Notes under the pieces: model-generated
What the model saw: only the letters and a program-made list of their open reading frames with translations
What the model was told of the DNA's origin: nothing
Database searches by the model: none
Assembly: GCF_001643775.1 (NCBI RefSeq)
Contig: NZ_CP011402.1
Span: 1,644,432-1,708,431, forward strand
Reading direction: 5' to 3'
Length of the DNA: 64,000 nt
Source of the DNA: Denitrobacterium detoxificans
Lineage (GTDB): Bacteria; Actinomycetota; Coriobacteriia; Coriobacteriales; Eggerthellaceae
Shown here: one piece after another, positions 19,012-28,659 of the stretch
Numbering within the stretch: the stretch's first letter is position 1
Layout: every line of letters begins with the position of its first letter
Position numbers and translations under genes: made by a program

Positions 19012-19494
19012 CTACATGCACAAATCGGCAAACGTTGCCCCCACTACGCGCGCCAAGTCCTCGCCATTGACGATAATCTGCTCGCCACGTTCGCCGGCGC
19101 TGATATAGATTTCATCGAATAGGACCGCAGTCTCGTCGATGAACGTGGGGAACTGCTTCTTCATACCCAGGGGCGAGCATCCACCACGCACATACCCCGT
19201 AAGAGGCGTAAGTTTCTTGAGCGGCAGCATTTCCACGCGCTTGTCGCCCGCAGCGCGCGCGACCTTCTTCAAATCGAGTTCGCAATTCGTGGGAATGCAG
19301 CATACGACATGCCCCATGCGCTCGCCTACCAAAACGAGCGTCTTGAAAAGCTGTTCGGGGTCTTGCCCCAGCGAAGCAGCTACGTGCATGCCGGAAAGAT
19401 CGTTTTCATCGACTTCGTACGTAGCCGTACGATATGCCACGCCCTCGGAATCGAGAATGCGCATCGCATTTGTCTTGTGCAACTTCTTACCCAT
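19012..19494 (-). CDS. ybaK: Cys-tRNA(Pro)/aminoacyl-tRNA deacylase, YbaK/EbsC family
   Basis: This is a 160-residue single-domain protein of the YbaK/ProX-like editing family. Family members hydrolyse mischarged Cys-tRNA(Pro) in trans. Recognisable parts are the start KTNAMRILD, the segment LFKTLVLVG, the loop GYVRGGCSPLGMKKQFPTFID and the end SAGERGEQIIVNGEDL. It lies just upstream of map on the same strand (36 bp gap), so both may be co-transcribed as a small translation-quality unit. The substrate is inferred from the family. Confidence 0.88.
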   Translation of the reverse strand: MGKKLHKTNAMRILDSEGVAYRTATYEVDENDLSGMHVAASLGQDPEQLFKTLVLVGERMGHVVCCIPTNCELDLKKVARAAGDKRVEMLPLKKLTPLTGYVRGGCSPLGMKKQFPTFIDETAVLFDEIYISAGERGEQIIVNGEDLARVVGATFADLCM

Positions 19495-19610
19495 GGCTCA
19501 ATTCTAGCACTCGCCCGCTCGCAAACGGCATCTTCCCAAAGCCCACATGCACGCAGGCAAGGGCCCAACACCAAGGCACGGTGTGCATATGATGATGCCA
19601 CCCCAGGTAT

Positions 19611-19639
19611 TTGACGGAACGACCCCAACAAAGTAGACT
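19611..19639 (+). promoter_or_regulatory. Promoter of tRNA-Gln
   Basis: The -35 TTGACG and -10 TAGACT are separated by 17 bp. The predicted start falls about 24 bp upstream of the mature tRNA-Gln 5' end. Confidence 0.65.
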
Positions 19640-19669
19640 TACGTACCGCGCATACGCGCTTCTATTCGC

Positions 19670-19743
19670 TGGGCCATCGTCCAATGGCAGGACTCTGGTT
19701 TTTGGTACCAGCTATGTAGGTTCGAATCCTGCTGGCCCAGCCA
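19670..19743 (+). tRNA. tRNA-Gln(TTG)
   Basis: The cloverleaf is complete: 7-bp acceptor TGGGCCA/TGGCCCA, anticodon stem CTGGT/ACCAG with loop TTTTGGT giving anticodon TTG, and T-loop GTTCGAATC. Discriminator G and CCA are encoded. It reads CAA and, by wobble, CAG codons. Confidence 0.96.
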
Positions 19744-19791
19744 ATCTTTCTTCTTGATTCACTTCTTCCCAAATGTCTATAGCCATAGCGG

Positions 19792-19809
19792 CTACCCCAT
19801 ATGGGGTAG
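19792..19809. terminator. Palindrome, tRNA-Gln terminator or operator
   Basis: CTACCCCATATGGGGTAG is a perfect 18-bp palindrome followed by TTTGACGTTTT. As RNA it gives a 7-bp stem with an ATAT loop and a T-rich tail, which fits a terminator for tRNA-Gln. It also lies 70 bp upstream of the next gene and could be an operator. Confidence 0.5.
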
Positions 19810-19879
19810 TTTGACGTTTTCCTATCATCATTAGGCGAATAGTCGCACGTCAACCTGCAATGCGATTACCATTGCAGGT

Positions 19880-21523
19880 ATGAAGAACACAATTGAACGC
19901 ATCATCTCCTCCCCCGCATTCCACGCGCTCGTGCTACTCATTGGCGCGGCATTCCTGCTCACAGGCGCGTTTCACGAGAACCTCTGGTTCGACGAAAGCT
20001 ACTCGGTAGCCATCGCCGACCATTCCTTCGCCGAAATCTGGCACATTGGCTCGGGCGACGTACATCCCGTACTGTTCTACTGGGCGCTGCATATCATTCG
20101 CCTGCTCGGTGGTTACGTTACCGAATACCGCATCTTCACCGTCCTTGGCGCCGTGGCACTCGCGGCCATAGGCCTTACGCACCTACGCCGCGACTTCGGC
20201 TGGCGTGTCGGCCTCATCTACACGACGCTTGCGCTCTTCACACCCTACGTCTCGTACATCGCCATCGAGATTCGCATGTATTCGTGGGCGGCATGCATGG
20301 TCATGTTCTCTTTCGTATACGCGTTCCGCATCATGCGCCTGAATCGTACGAGCATACCCGCCGACGGCCTACCCCATGCACCATGGGCGCGCTTCATGAT
20401 CTGTTCCATCACGGCAGCCTACCTGCACTACTTCGCCGTGATCTCGGTGTTCTTGGTTAACCTTGCACTTTTGTGCTTCCTCATCGCACACCGACGCACG
20501 CGCAAAGGCGATCTGAAGACATTCTGGATACAAGCCGCCCTGCAAGTGGCCCTCTTCGCACCCTGGCTCAGCGTGCTCGCCAGCCAGGTCGGCGTAGTAT
20601 CCAACACGTATTGGGCGCAGTTCACCTTCCCCGATACGCTCATTGCCCTAGCGCGCTACCCCCTCATCACCATGCAGATCGACTTTGCGTGGAAAGGCGA
20701 TTACGGCCTGATTCCCCGCATCGTGGTCTGGGTCGTCATCATTGCACTCGCCATCCTCATTGCGCTCATCGTACGAGAATGCATCAAGCGCAGGCGACGC
20801 CCTTCAATGCGCAAACGTGCGAAATACGCTTACCCGAAACGCGATGCAAGCTGGTGGCGTCGCGTATGGCACACGCTCACCTCCCCCTCATGGTTCCCGG
20901 CGTTCCTGGGCATTGCCATATACGTTGGCCTGGGAGTCATCGCCGGGCTGGCATCCATTCTCATGCATTCGTTCATGGTGTACTTCCGCTATATGTTCTG
21001 CGCTATTGGACCGCTCATCTTCGGCATCGCCTGGATACTCTTCCGCCTGCACCGCAAGCGCATCACCATTATGTTCTGCCTGCTGTTCATTGCCATCTCA
21101 TCGCTCAACCAGCTGCTCATCGTGCAAGACGACTACAGCGACAAGAACAACGAGTTCTTCGACTACATGGCCGAGCAAATACAGGAAGGCGACCTGGTCG
21201 TTTCAAGCGACATCGGAATCATGGGCGTCACATCGGTCTACTTCCCCGACCTGGAACAGCACTACCTTGATTGGCAGAAGGGAAACTGGGCGCTTGCGTA
21301 CTCCTGCTACGGCGACAACCTGGTAATCGACTCTAGCTGGGAAACGATGCTCAACGACTACCATGGCCAATTCTGGGTGCTAGGCCAATCGACCGACGCC
21401 GTGCCCCCACGCGACGTAACCGACCTGGAGCAGAAGGACGGCATCACGCTGCTGTGGAGCCAGCAAGTGTATAGGCCCTACGAACGCGGGTACTACACCA
21501 TCGCGCTCATGTACAAGGAGTAG
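19880..21523 (+). CDS. Membrane glycosyltransferase of GT-C fold (ArnT/PMT-like)
   Basis: This is a 547-residue polytopic protein with about 10-12 hydrophobic segments and a soluble C-terminal part. The first extracytoplasmic loop carries NLWFDESYSVA with D38-E39, the acidic motif expected in GT-C transferases that use polyprenyl-phosphate sugars. GDVHPVLFYW follows in the same loop, as in family 39/83-type enzymes. It probably moves a sugar onto a lipid or surface glycan on the outer face of the membrane; donor and acceptor are unknown. It stands alone after tRNA-Gln, with a weak ribosome-binding site (GCAGGT close to the ATG). Confidence 0.72.
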   Translation: MKNTIERIISSPAFHALVLLIGAAFLLTGAFHENLWFDESYSVAIADHSFAEIWHIGSGDVHPVLFYWALHIIRLLGGYVTEYRIFTVLGAVALAAIGLTHLRRDFGWRVGLIYTTLALFTPYVSYIAIEIRMYSWAACMVMFSFVYAFRIMRLNRTSIPADGLPHAPWARFMICSITAAYLHYFAVISVFLVNLALLCFLIAHRRTRKGDLKTFWIQAALQVALFAPWLSVLASQVGVVSNTYWAQFTFPDTLIALARYPLITMQIDFAWKGDYGLIPRIVVWVVIIALAILIALIVRECIKRRRRPSMRKRAKYAYPKRDASWWRRVWHTLTSPSWFPAFLGIAIYVGLGVIAGLASILMHSFMVYFRYMFCAIGPLIFGIAWILFRLHRKRITIMFCLLFIAISSLNQLLIVQDDYSDKNNEFFDYMAEQIQEGDLVVSSDIGIMGVTSVYFPDLEQHYLDWQKGNWALAYSCYGDNLVIDSSWETMLNDYHGQFWVLGQSTDAVPPRDVTDLEQKDGITLLWSQQVYRPYERGYYTIALMYKE

Positions 21524-21619
21524 ACGCAAGAAACTCCACCCCTCACGCACAGCGCCCGAAGGCAGCCTGGCACCCCTCATTAGCCATCGCCTTTGGAGAT
21601 ATCCCAGCAAATAGACCGC

Positions 21620-21636
21620 TATCTGAATTTCAGATA
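21620..21636. promoter_or_regulatory. Inverted repeat upstream of metN, candidate operator
   Basis: TATCTGAA-T-TTCAGATA is a perfect 8-bp inverted repeat about 100 bp upstream of the metN start. Its position and symmetry suit a dimeric repressor of the importer operon. I saw no SAM-riboswitch-like structure in this leader. Confidence 0.45.
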
Positions 21637-21733
21637 ACAGGACATCGATATTAGGCCCCTACCGCCCACCCTGAACATCGGAAATAATCCCGTGTTATGG
21701 ATTAAACGAAACGCAGGAAGGGGAACCTGGGGA

Positions 21734-22825
21734 ATGCTAAAGACTACGGGACTGACAAAGACGTTCAGTTCAAACGGGGGTGACTTCACTGCCGTCGATA
21801 ACGTATCGCTCTCCATCGAGCAGGGCGATATCTACGGCGTTATCGGCTACTCGGGAGCAGGCAAATCTACCCTCGTTCGCTGCCTCAACTTCCTTGAGAC
21901 TCCCACCGCAGGCACCATCGAAATCGACGGCTTCGGTACACTTCGTTGCGAAAAAGGCAACGTATTTCATTCGGACGAGAGCAATCCGCAGGAGGAGCCC
22001 GTCTCCCCCGCCAAGCTACGGAAGCTTCGCTCTTCCATCGGAATGATTTTCCAGCACTTCAACCTGCTCGACCGTTCAACCGTATTCGAGAACGTAGCCT
22101 ACCCCCTGCGCCATACGGGCAAATCGAACCAAGACATCGAGGCGAAGGTTACCGAGCTCCTAGAGCTGGTAGACCTGAAAGACAAGGCCAAGTCGTTCCC
22201 CGCAGAGCTCTCGGGTGGTCAGAAGCAGCGCGTTGCCATCGCGCGCGCCCTAGCCAACGACCCGAAGATCCTGCTCTCCGACGAAGCCACTTCGGCACTC
22301 GACCCTGAAGCAACCGCTTCGGTTCTGGCGCTGCTGAAGAACATCAACGCACGCTTGGGCCTTACGATCGTCATCATCACGCACGAAATGTCGGTCATCA
22401 AGACCATCTGCAACAAGGTCACCGTCATGGAAGGCGGCAAGGCCGTAGAAAGCGGAACGGTTTACGAAATCTTCTCGAACCCGCACGAAGAGATCACCCG
22501 CAAGTTCGTCTCGAAGGGCGAAAACCTCGAAAGCCTCGACGTGCTGCGCGAAAAGTATGGCACCGAAGGCATTCTGGCAAAGCTCACCTTCGACGATAAG
22601 TCGGTAAACGACGAGCTCATCGCCGACACCGCCAAGCAGTTTGACGTGCATATCAATATCCTGCTCGCCAATATCGAGTGGCTGCAGGGCAAGCCGCTTG
22701 GCCACATGGTCGTGCAGCTAAAGGGCACCCAGGAAATCACCCAGAACGTCATCGAATATTGGCGCTCGCGCAACGTCCGAACGGAGGTAATCGGTCATGG
22801 ACCTTCTGCAAACGCTCTTTCCTAA
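21734..22825 (+). CDS. metN: Methionine-type ABC importer, ATP-binding protein
   Basis: This is the ATPase of a MetNIQ importer for methionine or related amino acids. The 363-residue protein has Walker A GYSGAGKST at about 38-46, the ABC signature LSGGQKQR, Walker B ILLSDEATSALD, and a C-terminal NIL-like regulatory domain of about 80 residues that senses methionine in characterised homologues. A frame 14 codons longer exists. The chosen ATG fits the conserved start LKTTGLTKTF and has AGGAAGGGG about 10 bp upstream. Its 3' end overlaps metI by 29 bp, implying translational coupling. Confidence 0.93.
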   Translation: MLKTTGLTKTFSSNGGDFTAVDNVSLSIEQGDIYGVIGYSGAGKSTLVRCLNFLETPTAGTIEIDGFGTLRCEKGNVFHSDESNPQEEPVSPAKLRKLRSSIGMIFQHFNLLDRSTVFENVAYPLRHTGKSNQDIEAKVTELLELVDLKDKAKSFPAELSGGQKQRVAIARALANDPKILLSDEATSALDPEATASVLALLKNINARLGLTIVIITHEMSVIKTICNKVTVMEGGKAVESGTVYEIFSNPHEEITRKFVSKGENLESLDVLREKYGTEGILAKLTFDDKSVNDELIADTAKQFDVHINILLANIEWLQGKPLGHMVVQLKGTQEITQNVIEYWRSRNVRTEVIGHGPSANALS

Positions 22826-23492
22826 TGTCGTAAGCTACAACGACATCTTCGTCGATAGCATCATCGCCACGTTCCAAATGTTCGCGATCTCGGGCATCCT
22901 CACGTTCGTCATCGGCCTTGCCTTCGGCATTGCCCTTACCGTAACCAGGCCCGACGGCATTGCACCCAACAAGGTCATCTTCGGAATCGATACGCTCATC
23001 ACGAATTTCTTCCGCTCTATCCCCTTCGTGATTCTGCTCATCTTCCTGATTCCGCTCACCAGGCTCATCACAGGCACCGCCATCGGCGTGGCTGGCGCAA
23101 TCGTACCGTTGGTATTCGGCGCCGTGCCCTTCTACACGCGCCAGGTGGAAACCGCGCTCGTGAGCGTAGACAAGGGCAAAATCGAAGCAGCCCGTGCATT
23201 CGGGTCGGGCACCATGGGCATCATCTTCCGCGTATACCTGCCGGAAGCCCTGCCCGAACTCATCCGCGCCACCACCATCACGGCTATTTCGCTCATCGGC
23301 CTCACCACGATGGCAGGCGCCGTGGGCGCAGGCGGCATCGGCAGCTTCGCCATCAACTACGGCCAGAACCTTCATCACCAGGACGTCGTAAACGCATGCG
23401 TCATCCTTCTGATGGTCATCATCAGCATCATCCAGGGCGTGGGCAACCTGCTGGCACGCCGCACTACCAATAGGCACCTCTTCGGAAGATAA
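22797..23492 (+). CDS. metI: Methionine-type ABC importer, permease
   Basis: This is the integral membrane subunit (231 residues, about five to six helices) of the importer. The cytoplasmic coupling motif AARAFGSGTMGIIFRVYLPEALPEL corresponds to the EAA loop that contacts the ATPase. GGAGGT lies just upstream, inside the end of metN. The lipoprotein gene follows after 69 bp. Confidence 0.93.
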   Translation: MDLLQTLFPNVVSYNDIFVDSIIATFQMFAISGILTFVIGLAFGIALTVTRPDGIAPNKVIFGIDTLITNFFRSIPFVILLIFLIPLTRLITGTAIGVAGAIVPLVFGAVPFYTRQVETALVSVDKGKIEAARAFGSGTMGIIFRVYLPEALPELIRATTITAISLIGLTTMAGAVGAGGIGSFAINYGQNLHHQDVVNACVILLMVIISIIQGVGNLLARRTTNRHLFGR

Positions 23493-23561
23493 GAGCGTTC
23501 GCGCTAATCCGCACACGCACGCAAACCACTTCTGAATGAGAAAGATACAAGGGAGGTAATT

Positions 23562-24488
23562 ATGAAAAAGACAACGCTCAAGAAGCTGGTACTCGCGGCC
23601 TTTGCCGCGGTAACGGTCATCGCACTCGCTGGCTGCGGTGCTTCCGCTTCCAGCAGCACCGTGAAGATCGGCATTCCCGACGATTCCACGAATGGCGGTC
23701 GCGCCATCAAGCTGTTGGAAGAAGCGGGGCTCATTGAGGTCGACCCCAACGCCGGCTACACGCCCGAAGTGAAGGACATCACGAAGTACCTGTACAACGT
23801 GGAAATCGTCCCTTCGGCCGCCAACACGCTCCCCTCTACGCTCGATGACTTCGGTGCTGCCGCGGTCAACGGCACTTACGCAATCCCCGCCGGCCTCACC
23901 CCCTCGAAGGACGCACTGATCACCGAATCGCAGAACTCCGGCTCGGGTGACAACCCCTACGTGAACGTCGTCGTCGCGCGCAGCAGCGAGGCCAACAACG
24001 CCACCTACAAGACGATTGTAAACGCGCTCCAGACGCAGACCGTGGCCAAGTACATCGTGGGCAAGTACCAGGAAGCCTATATCCCGGCATTCGACTACGA
24101 CGCTTCCGACGTGGCAGACGATGCCTTCATCAAGGAAATCGACTCCTACTCCTCTAGCAGCGACGGCAAGACGGTCGTGAAGGTCGGCGTCTGCGGCTCC
24201 TCCAACGACTACTGGAAGGCCGTGCAGAAGGTCCTCGACGAGCAGAATGCCGGCATCTACATCGAACTCGTCACCTTCGATGCGTACACCCTGCCCAACG
24301 AGGCTCTGAACTCGGGCGAAATCGATCTGAACTCCTTCCAGCACAAGGCATACCTGGCCAATGAAGTAAGCTCGATTGGCTATGACATCACCGCAATCGG
24401 CGACACCATCATGGCACCCCTTTCGCTCTACTCCCACGCGTACGACTCCATCGACGCCATCAAGGAAGCAGCTGGCCAGGCGGCGTAA
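23562..24488 (+). CDS. metQ: Methionine-binding lipoprotein MetQ, circularly permuted
   Basis: This is the substrate-binding lipoprotein of the MetNIQ importer. The signal peptide ends ALAGC with lipidated Cys25. Both halves of MetQ/NlpA are present but in swapped order. Residues of about 33-177 (KIGIPDDSTNGGRAIKLLEE... SPYVN-like NPYVNVVVAR...) match the usual C-terminal half. Residues of about 205-302 (VVKVGV... LVTFDAYTLPNEAL... FQHKAYL... PLSLYS... SIDAIK) match the usual N-terminal half. A Ser/Asp-rich linker of about 25 residues joins the old C- and N-termini. New termini fall at the hinge where SLDEL normally runs into xVAIPNDPTN. Total length, 308, is slightly above the usual 270. No second metQ is nearby, so this copy is likely the functional one. 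Confidence 0.9.
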   Translation: MKKTTLKKLVLAAFAAVTVIALAGCGASASSSTVKIGIPDDSTNGGRAIKLLEEAGLIEVDPNAGYTPEVKDITKYLYNVEIVPSAANTLPSTLDDFGAAAVNGTYAIPAGLTPSKDALITESQNSGSGDNPYVNVVVARSSEANNATYKTIVNALQTQTVAKYIVGKYQEAYIPAFDYDASDVADDAFIKEIDSYSSSSDGKTVVKVGVCGSSNDYWKAVQKVLDEQNAGIYIELVTFDAYTLPNEALNSGEIDLNSFQHKAYLANEVSSIGYDITAIGDTIMAPLSLYSHAYDSIDAIKEAAGQAA

Positions 24489-24518
24489 CCCAGAAACGGC
24501 ATCGAACAACGAATTGAC

Positions 24519-24545
24519 AAGGGGCGGCTCTGAGAGCTGCCCCTT
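24519..24545 (+). terminator. Hairpin between metQ and the amidohydrolase gene
   Basis: A stem of about 11 bp (AAGGGGCGGCT with one G-U pair) and a 5-nt loop end in CCTTCTTG. The T-run is short, so partial termination or attenuation that lowers downstream expression relative to metNIQ is likely. Confidence 0.5.
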
Positions 24546-24561
24546 CTTGAAAGAAGACACT

Positions 24562-25758
24562 ATGAGCACAGTTGAAACGATTCTCCAGGCAGTCGAGGAA
24601 GACCACGCATACGTCGTGAATCTCCGCAGGCATTTTCACCAGCACCCCGAGCTCTCGCGCCACGAAGACGCAACGAACGAGCGCATCATCGAAGAGCTCA
24701 CGTCTTTGGGCCTGGAAGTTCATCGCATCCCCGAACATTCGCTCTATGCGGACATCACGGGCGAACTACCCGGGGAGGCCGCCATCGTGCTTCGCGCGGA
24801 CATTGACGCGCTCCCCGTACAGGAAGCCGACGACCGCCCCTACGCATCGCAGGTACCTGGCGTCATGCACGCCTGCGGGCACGATGCCCATATCGCAGGG
24901 CTCATTGGGGCGGCACGCATCCTCGTGCGCAATCGTAACCTGTTTGGCGGCACCGTGCGCCTGGTGTTCCAAGAGGGCGAAGAAGTAGGTTACGGCGGGC
25001 ATAAGGTCGTGGAAAGCGGAGCCTTGGACATCGCCTCACGTACGTTCGGCATCCATATGGCATCGAACGTTCCCGTGGGTTCGGTCGTCATCACGCCTGG
25101 CCCCAACAACGCTTCCGTCGATTACTTCAACATCGCCATCTCCGGCAAGGGTGCGCACGTCTCCACGCCCGAAGCGGGCATCGACGCGCTCTACATTGCC
25201 TCGCAAATCGTCGTGGCAGCCCAGGCCCTTGTAACGCGCCGCGTGAACCCCACCAACAGCGTGCTGATAGGCATCGGGAAATTGACCGCCGGAACGGCAT
25301 ACAACGTAGTTGCCGAATCGGCCGTCATCGAGGGGACCATCCGCGCGCTCACGCCCGAAACGAGGGAGCAGGTAAAACGCGAGTTGGAGGAATTGGCCTG
25401 CAGCACCGCACGCATCTACGGCGGAACGGCATCCATTCGCTTCGAAGACTACACGTCGCCCCTCATCAACGATGAAACGTCGAGCCATGAAGCGCAGAGC
25501 ACCGCCGCTGCCCTCTTCGGCGAAGAGAAGGTCATCACCAACCGACCCGCCTCCCTCCAGGGCGACGACATGGCAGAGCTGATCAATCGCGTACCCGGAG
25601 CGTATGCCTTCGTGGGGTCTGCAAACGCAAAGCGCCCCAACACGCAGGTCTCTCATCACAACAAGAGCTTTGACATCGACGAAGACGCGCTTACCGTATC
25701 CACGGCACTCTACGCGCAATACGCTATCGACTACCTTCAGACGTACGCAGGCGCCTAG
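24562..25758 (+). CDS. M20D-type amidohydrolase (N-acyl-amino acid hydrolase/HipO-like)
   Basis: This is a 398-residue zinc peptidase-fold amidohydrolase. Metal-binding stretches typical of family M20D are visible: [41 protein letters not shown] and EGEEVGYGG. Members cleave N-acyl groups from amino acids (hippurate, indole-acetyl or N-acetyl amino acids). The frame extends 62 codons upstream through metQ, but the ATG at 24562 matches the family start. Location behind metNIQ suggests salvage of imported N-acylated methionine or a similar compound; that is inference. Its stop shares CTAG with convergent uvrB. Confidence 0.85.
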   Translation: MSTVETILQAVEEDHAYVVNLRRHFHQHPELSRHEDATNERIIEELTSLGLEVHRIPEHSLYADITGELPGEAAIVLRADIDALPVQEADDRPYASQVPGVMHACGHDAHIAGLIGAARILVRNRNLFGGTVRLVFQEGEEVGYGGHKVVESGALDIASRTFGIHMASNVPVGSVVITPGPNNASVDYFNIAISGKGAHVSTPEAGIDALYIASQIVVAAQALVTRRVNPTNSVLIGIGKLTAGTAYNVVAESAVIEGTIRALTPETREQVKRELEELACSTARIYGGTASIRFEDYTSPLINDETSSHEAQSTAAALFGEEKVITNRPASLQGDDMAELINRVPGAYAFVGSANAKRPNTQVSHHNKSFDIDEDALTVSTALYAQYAIDYLQTYAGA

Positions 25759-27878
25759 CGCTTCCGTCTTCCAAAATCGCTGCCCTTGCGGGCAGTCTTG
25801 CGCAGCTTTTCGAGGGCGGCCTCTTCCGATTCGCCCTCGAAGCGGCTTCGCAGCTGCACGACCTGGTCGCGCAGACGAGCAGCTTCCTCGAAATCCATGG
25901 CCTGGGACGCACGCTGCATATCGTCTTCCATAGAGGTAATAACGCGCAACACCTCTTCGCGGGACAGCTCGGCAAGCTCCTTGTTTACCTGCTCGGCCGT
26001 GGTATTCCCCACTTCTTCTTCCACGTAATCCATGATGTCATTGATGGCCTTGTTCACCGTCTTGGGCGTAATGCCATGCTCCTCGTTGAACTTCATCTGC
26101 AAGCCACGACGACGCTCCGTTTCGGTAATGGCAAGGTCCATGGAATCGGTACGCTTATCGGCGTACATGATTACCTGACCCGACGCATTACGGGCCGCAC
26201 GACCAATGGTCTGAATGAGCGAGCGATGATTGCGCAGGAAGCCTTCCTTGTCGGCATCGAGAATAGCCACGAGGGATACCTCGGGCAAGTCGAGGCCCTC
26301 ACGCAGCAGATTGATGCCCACGAGCACGTCGAACGTGCCCTGACGCAGCTCGCGCAGAATCTCGACGCGCTCGAGCGTGCCGATGTCGGAATGCATATAG
26401 CGCGCGCGAATACCCTCGTCGAGCAGATGGTCGGTAAGGTCTTCGGCCATCTTCTTCGTGAGCGTGGTAATGAGCACGCGCTCATTGCGCTCGGCACGAA
26501 TGCGTGCTTCGTCGATGATGTCGTCGATTTGCGAAAGCGTGGGACGCACGATGATTTCAGGGTCGAGCAGGCCCGTAGGGCGAATGATCTGCTCCACGTT
26601 CTTCTGACTTACGCGCAGCTCGTAATCACCCGGCGTAGCTGATACGTAAATGAACTGGGGAACGCGCGCCTCGAACTCGTCAAAACGCAGCGGACGGTTA
26701 TCCAGGCAACTCGGCAGGCGAAACCCATGTTCGGTAAGGGTGACCTTGCGAGAGCGGTCGCCTTCATGCATGCCGCGAATCTGCGGCACCGTAACATGGC
26801 TCTCGTCGATGATGCACAGGAAGTCGTCGGGGAAATAATCGATGAGCGTATACGGCGGCTCGCCTGGCTTGCGTCCGTCTAGATGACGCGAGTAATTCTC
26901 GATGCCACTGCAGAAGCCCATCGATTCCATCATTTCCAAGTCGTAGCTCACGCGCATTTCCAGGCGCTGAGCCTCGAGAAGCTTGCCCTCTGCCTTGAAT
27001 TGCTCCAGGCGCTCGCGCAGCTCCTCGCGAATTGACTTGATGGCATGATCCATCTTCGGCTGGGCCGTCACGTAATGCGACGCCGGCCAGATGGGCAGCG
27101 CCTCGTAATGGTTGAGCACTTCCCCGGTCACGTTGTCGATTTCGGCAATTTCCTCGATTTCGTCACCCCAGAATTCGATGCGCACGGGATTGTCGGCGTA
27201 CGGCGGAAAGACGTCGATGGAATCGCCGCGCACGCGGAAAGTGCCGCGGGAAAGCTCGTAGTCATTGCGGTCGTATTGAATGTCAATGAGCTCGTGAATG
27301 ACATCATCGCGCTCGGCAGGCTTCTGCTTGTCCACGAACACGGCCATGCCTGCGTAGTCCATAGGCGAACCAATGCCGTAAATGCAGCTTACCGAAGCAA
27401 CGACAATGCAGTCACGACGCGAAAGCAGCGAAGACGTAGCCGCATGGCGCAGCTTCTCGACCTCTTCGTTGATGGAGGCATCTTTCTCGATGAACGTATC
27501 GGTGGAAGGCACGTACGCTTCGGGCTGATAGTAATCGTAGTACGAGACGAAGTACACCACCGCGTTATTGGGAAAGAACTCGCGCAGCTCTGCAGCCTCC
27601 TGCGCTGCAAGCGTCTTGTTGGGCGCAAGGACGAGCGTGGGCTTCTGCACGGCCTCGATGGTCTTGGCCATAGTAAATGTTTTGCCACTACCCGTTACGC
27701 CCAAGAGCGTCTGGTAACGCAGGCCATCACGTACGCCCTGTGCAAGAGCCTCGATTGCCTGAGGCTGATCGCCTGCCGGCTCGAACGGAGAAACGATTTC
27801 GAATGGCTGATTGGCAAGGCGCACCGATGGCAGCTTGCCTGCCATTTCCACACCCTGCAAGTTCGAAAGATGAGCCAT
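25755..27878 (-). CDS. uvrB: UvrABC excinuclease subunit B
   Basis: UvrB is the damage-verifying helicase-like subunit of nucleotide excision repair. The 707-residue protein has Walker A GVTGSGKT at 60-67, the beta-hairpin region [12 protein letters not shown], the helicase motif IDESH, and a C-terminal UVR domain ([10 protein letters not shown]) that contacts UvrC. The start is the ATG 4 bp after coaE; a second ATG 11 codons on is possible. coaE-uvrB adjacency suggests co-transcription. Confidence 0.97.
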   Translation of the reverse strand: MAHLSNLQGVEMAGKLPSVRLANQPFEIVSPFEPAGDQPQAIEALAQGVRDGLRYQTLLGVTGSGKTFTMAKTIEAVQKPTLVLAPNKTLAAQEAAELREFFPNNAVVYFVSYYDYYQPEAYVPSTDTFIEKDASINEEVEKLRHAATSSLLSRRDCIVVASVSCIYGIGSPMDYAGMAVFVDKQKPAERDDVIHELIDIQYDRNDYELSRGTFRVRGDSIDVFPPYADNPVRIEFWGDEIEEIAEIDNVTGEVLNHYEALPIWPASHYVTAQPKMDHAIKSIREELRERLEQFKAEGKLLEAQRLEMRVSYDLEMMESMGFCSGIENYSRHLDGRKPGEPPYTLIDYFPDDFLCIIDESHVTVPQIRGMHEGDRSRKVTLTEHGFRLPSCLDNRPLRFDEFEARVPQFIYVSATPGDYELRVSQKNVEQIIRPTGLLDPEIIVRPTLSQIDDIIDEARIRAERNERVLITTLTKKMAEDLTDHLLDEGIRARYMHSDIGTLERVEILRELRQGTFDVLVGINLLREGLDLPEVSLVAILDADKEGFLRNHRSLIQTIGRAARNASGQVIMYADKRTDSMDLAITETERRRGLQMKFNEEHGITPKTVNKAINDIMDYVEEEVGNTTAEQVNKELAELSREEVLRVITSMEDDMQRASQAMDFEEAARLRDQVVQLRSRFEGESEEAALEKLRKTARKGSDFGRRKR

Positions 27879-27882
27879 CGCG

Positions 27883-28488
27883 CTACTTGCTCGCTATATC
27901 CTGCCAGACAAGTTCGACCTGCTCCTCAAGCTGGTCGATTGTGCCCTTGTTACTGATGACGTAGTCGGCCCACAGGGCGCGCTGCGCATCGCTCACCTGC
28001 CTGGCGATGCGACGACGGACATCGTCTTCGGCGAAGCCCTTTGCCACGGCACGCTGCACGCGCACGCGCGTAGGCGACGTAACGGCGATAACGCCCACGC
28101 TATTGCGAACAAGCGGGGCGAACGTGCCTTCGGGACCATCGTAGGCAGAAATCTCAATAACAGCGAGCTCGCAGCCCTCTTGCTCCAGACGATCCAACTG
28201 GGCCTGAGCCACCTTAAGCAAACGAGGCTGAGTGATAGCGTTCAACTGAATGGTCTTGGCCTGCGTAACGAAGGCGCGGGCTGCCAGTTCGGAACGTACG
28301 ATGGCGCCATGCTCGTCGAGAATCTCAGGACCGAACGTATCGGCAAGCTGACTGATCACTTCGGGATCGAGAAGCGTTTCATGGCCGCATTCATCGAGGT
28401 CAACACGCTTGGCACCACGTTCAAGTAGCATATGGGATACGGTTGATTTGCCCGACCCGATGCCACCGATGAGAATGCACGTTTTCAT
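27883..28488 (-). CDS. coaE: Dephospho-CoA kinase
   Basis: CoaE phosphorylates dephospho-CoA in the last step of coenzyme A synthesis. The 201-residue protein begins [16 protein letters not shown] with its P-loop at about 8-15. The family segments [13 protein letters not shown] and [21 protein letters not shown] follow. A frame 33 codons longer lacks family similarity, so the internal ATG was used. uvrB starts 4 bp downstream. Confidence 0.92.
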   Translation of the reverse strand: MKTCILIGGIGSGKSTVSHMLLERGAKRVDLDECGHETLLDPEVISQLADTFGPEILDEHGAIVRSELAARAFVTQAKTIQLNAITQPRLLKVAQAQLDRLEQEGCELAVIEISAYDGPEGTFAPLVRNSVGVIAVTSPTRVRVQRAVAKGFAEDDVRRRIARQVSDAQRALWADYVISNKGTIDQLEEQVELVWQDIASK

Positions 28489-28608
28489 CTTCTCGCCCCT
28501 TTCGCCTTCTACTATCTTCAGCATCATGGTACCACCGAACCTCATTGCCAATCCATTGAAATGACCAGGAAAAGGGGCGTGTTTCAATGCATACGCGCAT
28601 ACAAAAAA

Positions 28609-28638
28609 GAAACCCCCGCGTACTCACGCGGGGGTTTC
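28609..28638 (-). terminator. Terminator after rpsA
   Basis: A perfect 12-bp stem (CGCGGGGGTTTC and its complement) with a 6-nt loop is followed on the minus strand by TTTTTTG. It lies 21 bp past the rpsA stop. Confidence 0.93.
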
Positions 28639-28659
28639 GAAGCTTATGCTAGCTTGTTG

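Noticed and set aside
21524-21733. SAM riboswitch or S-box leader before metN
   Set aside because: I could not trace the expected multi-stem core; only the TATCTGAA inverted repeat stands out.
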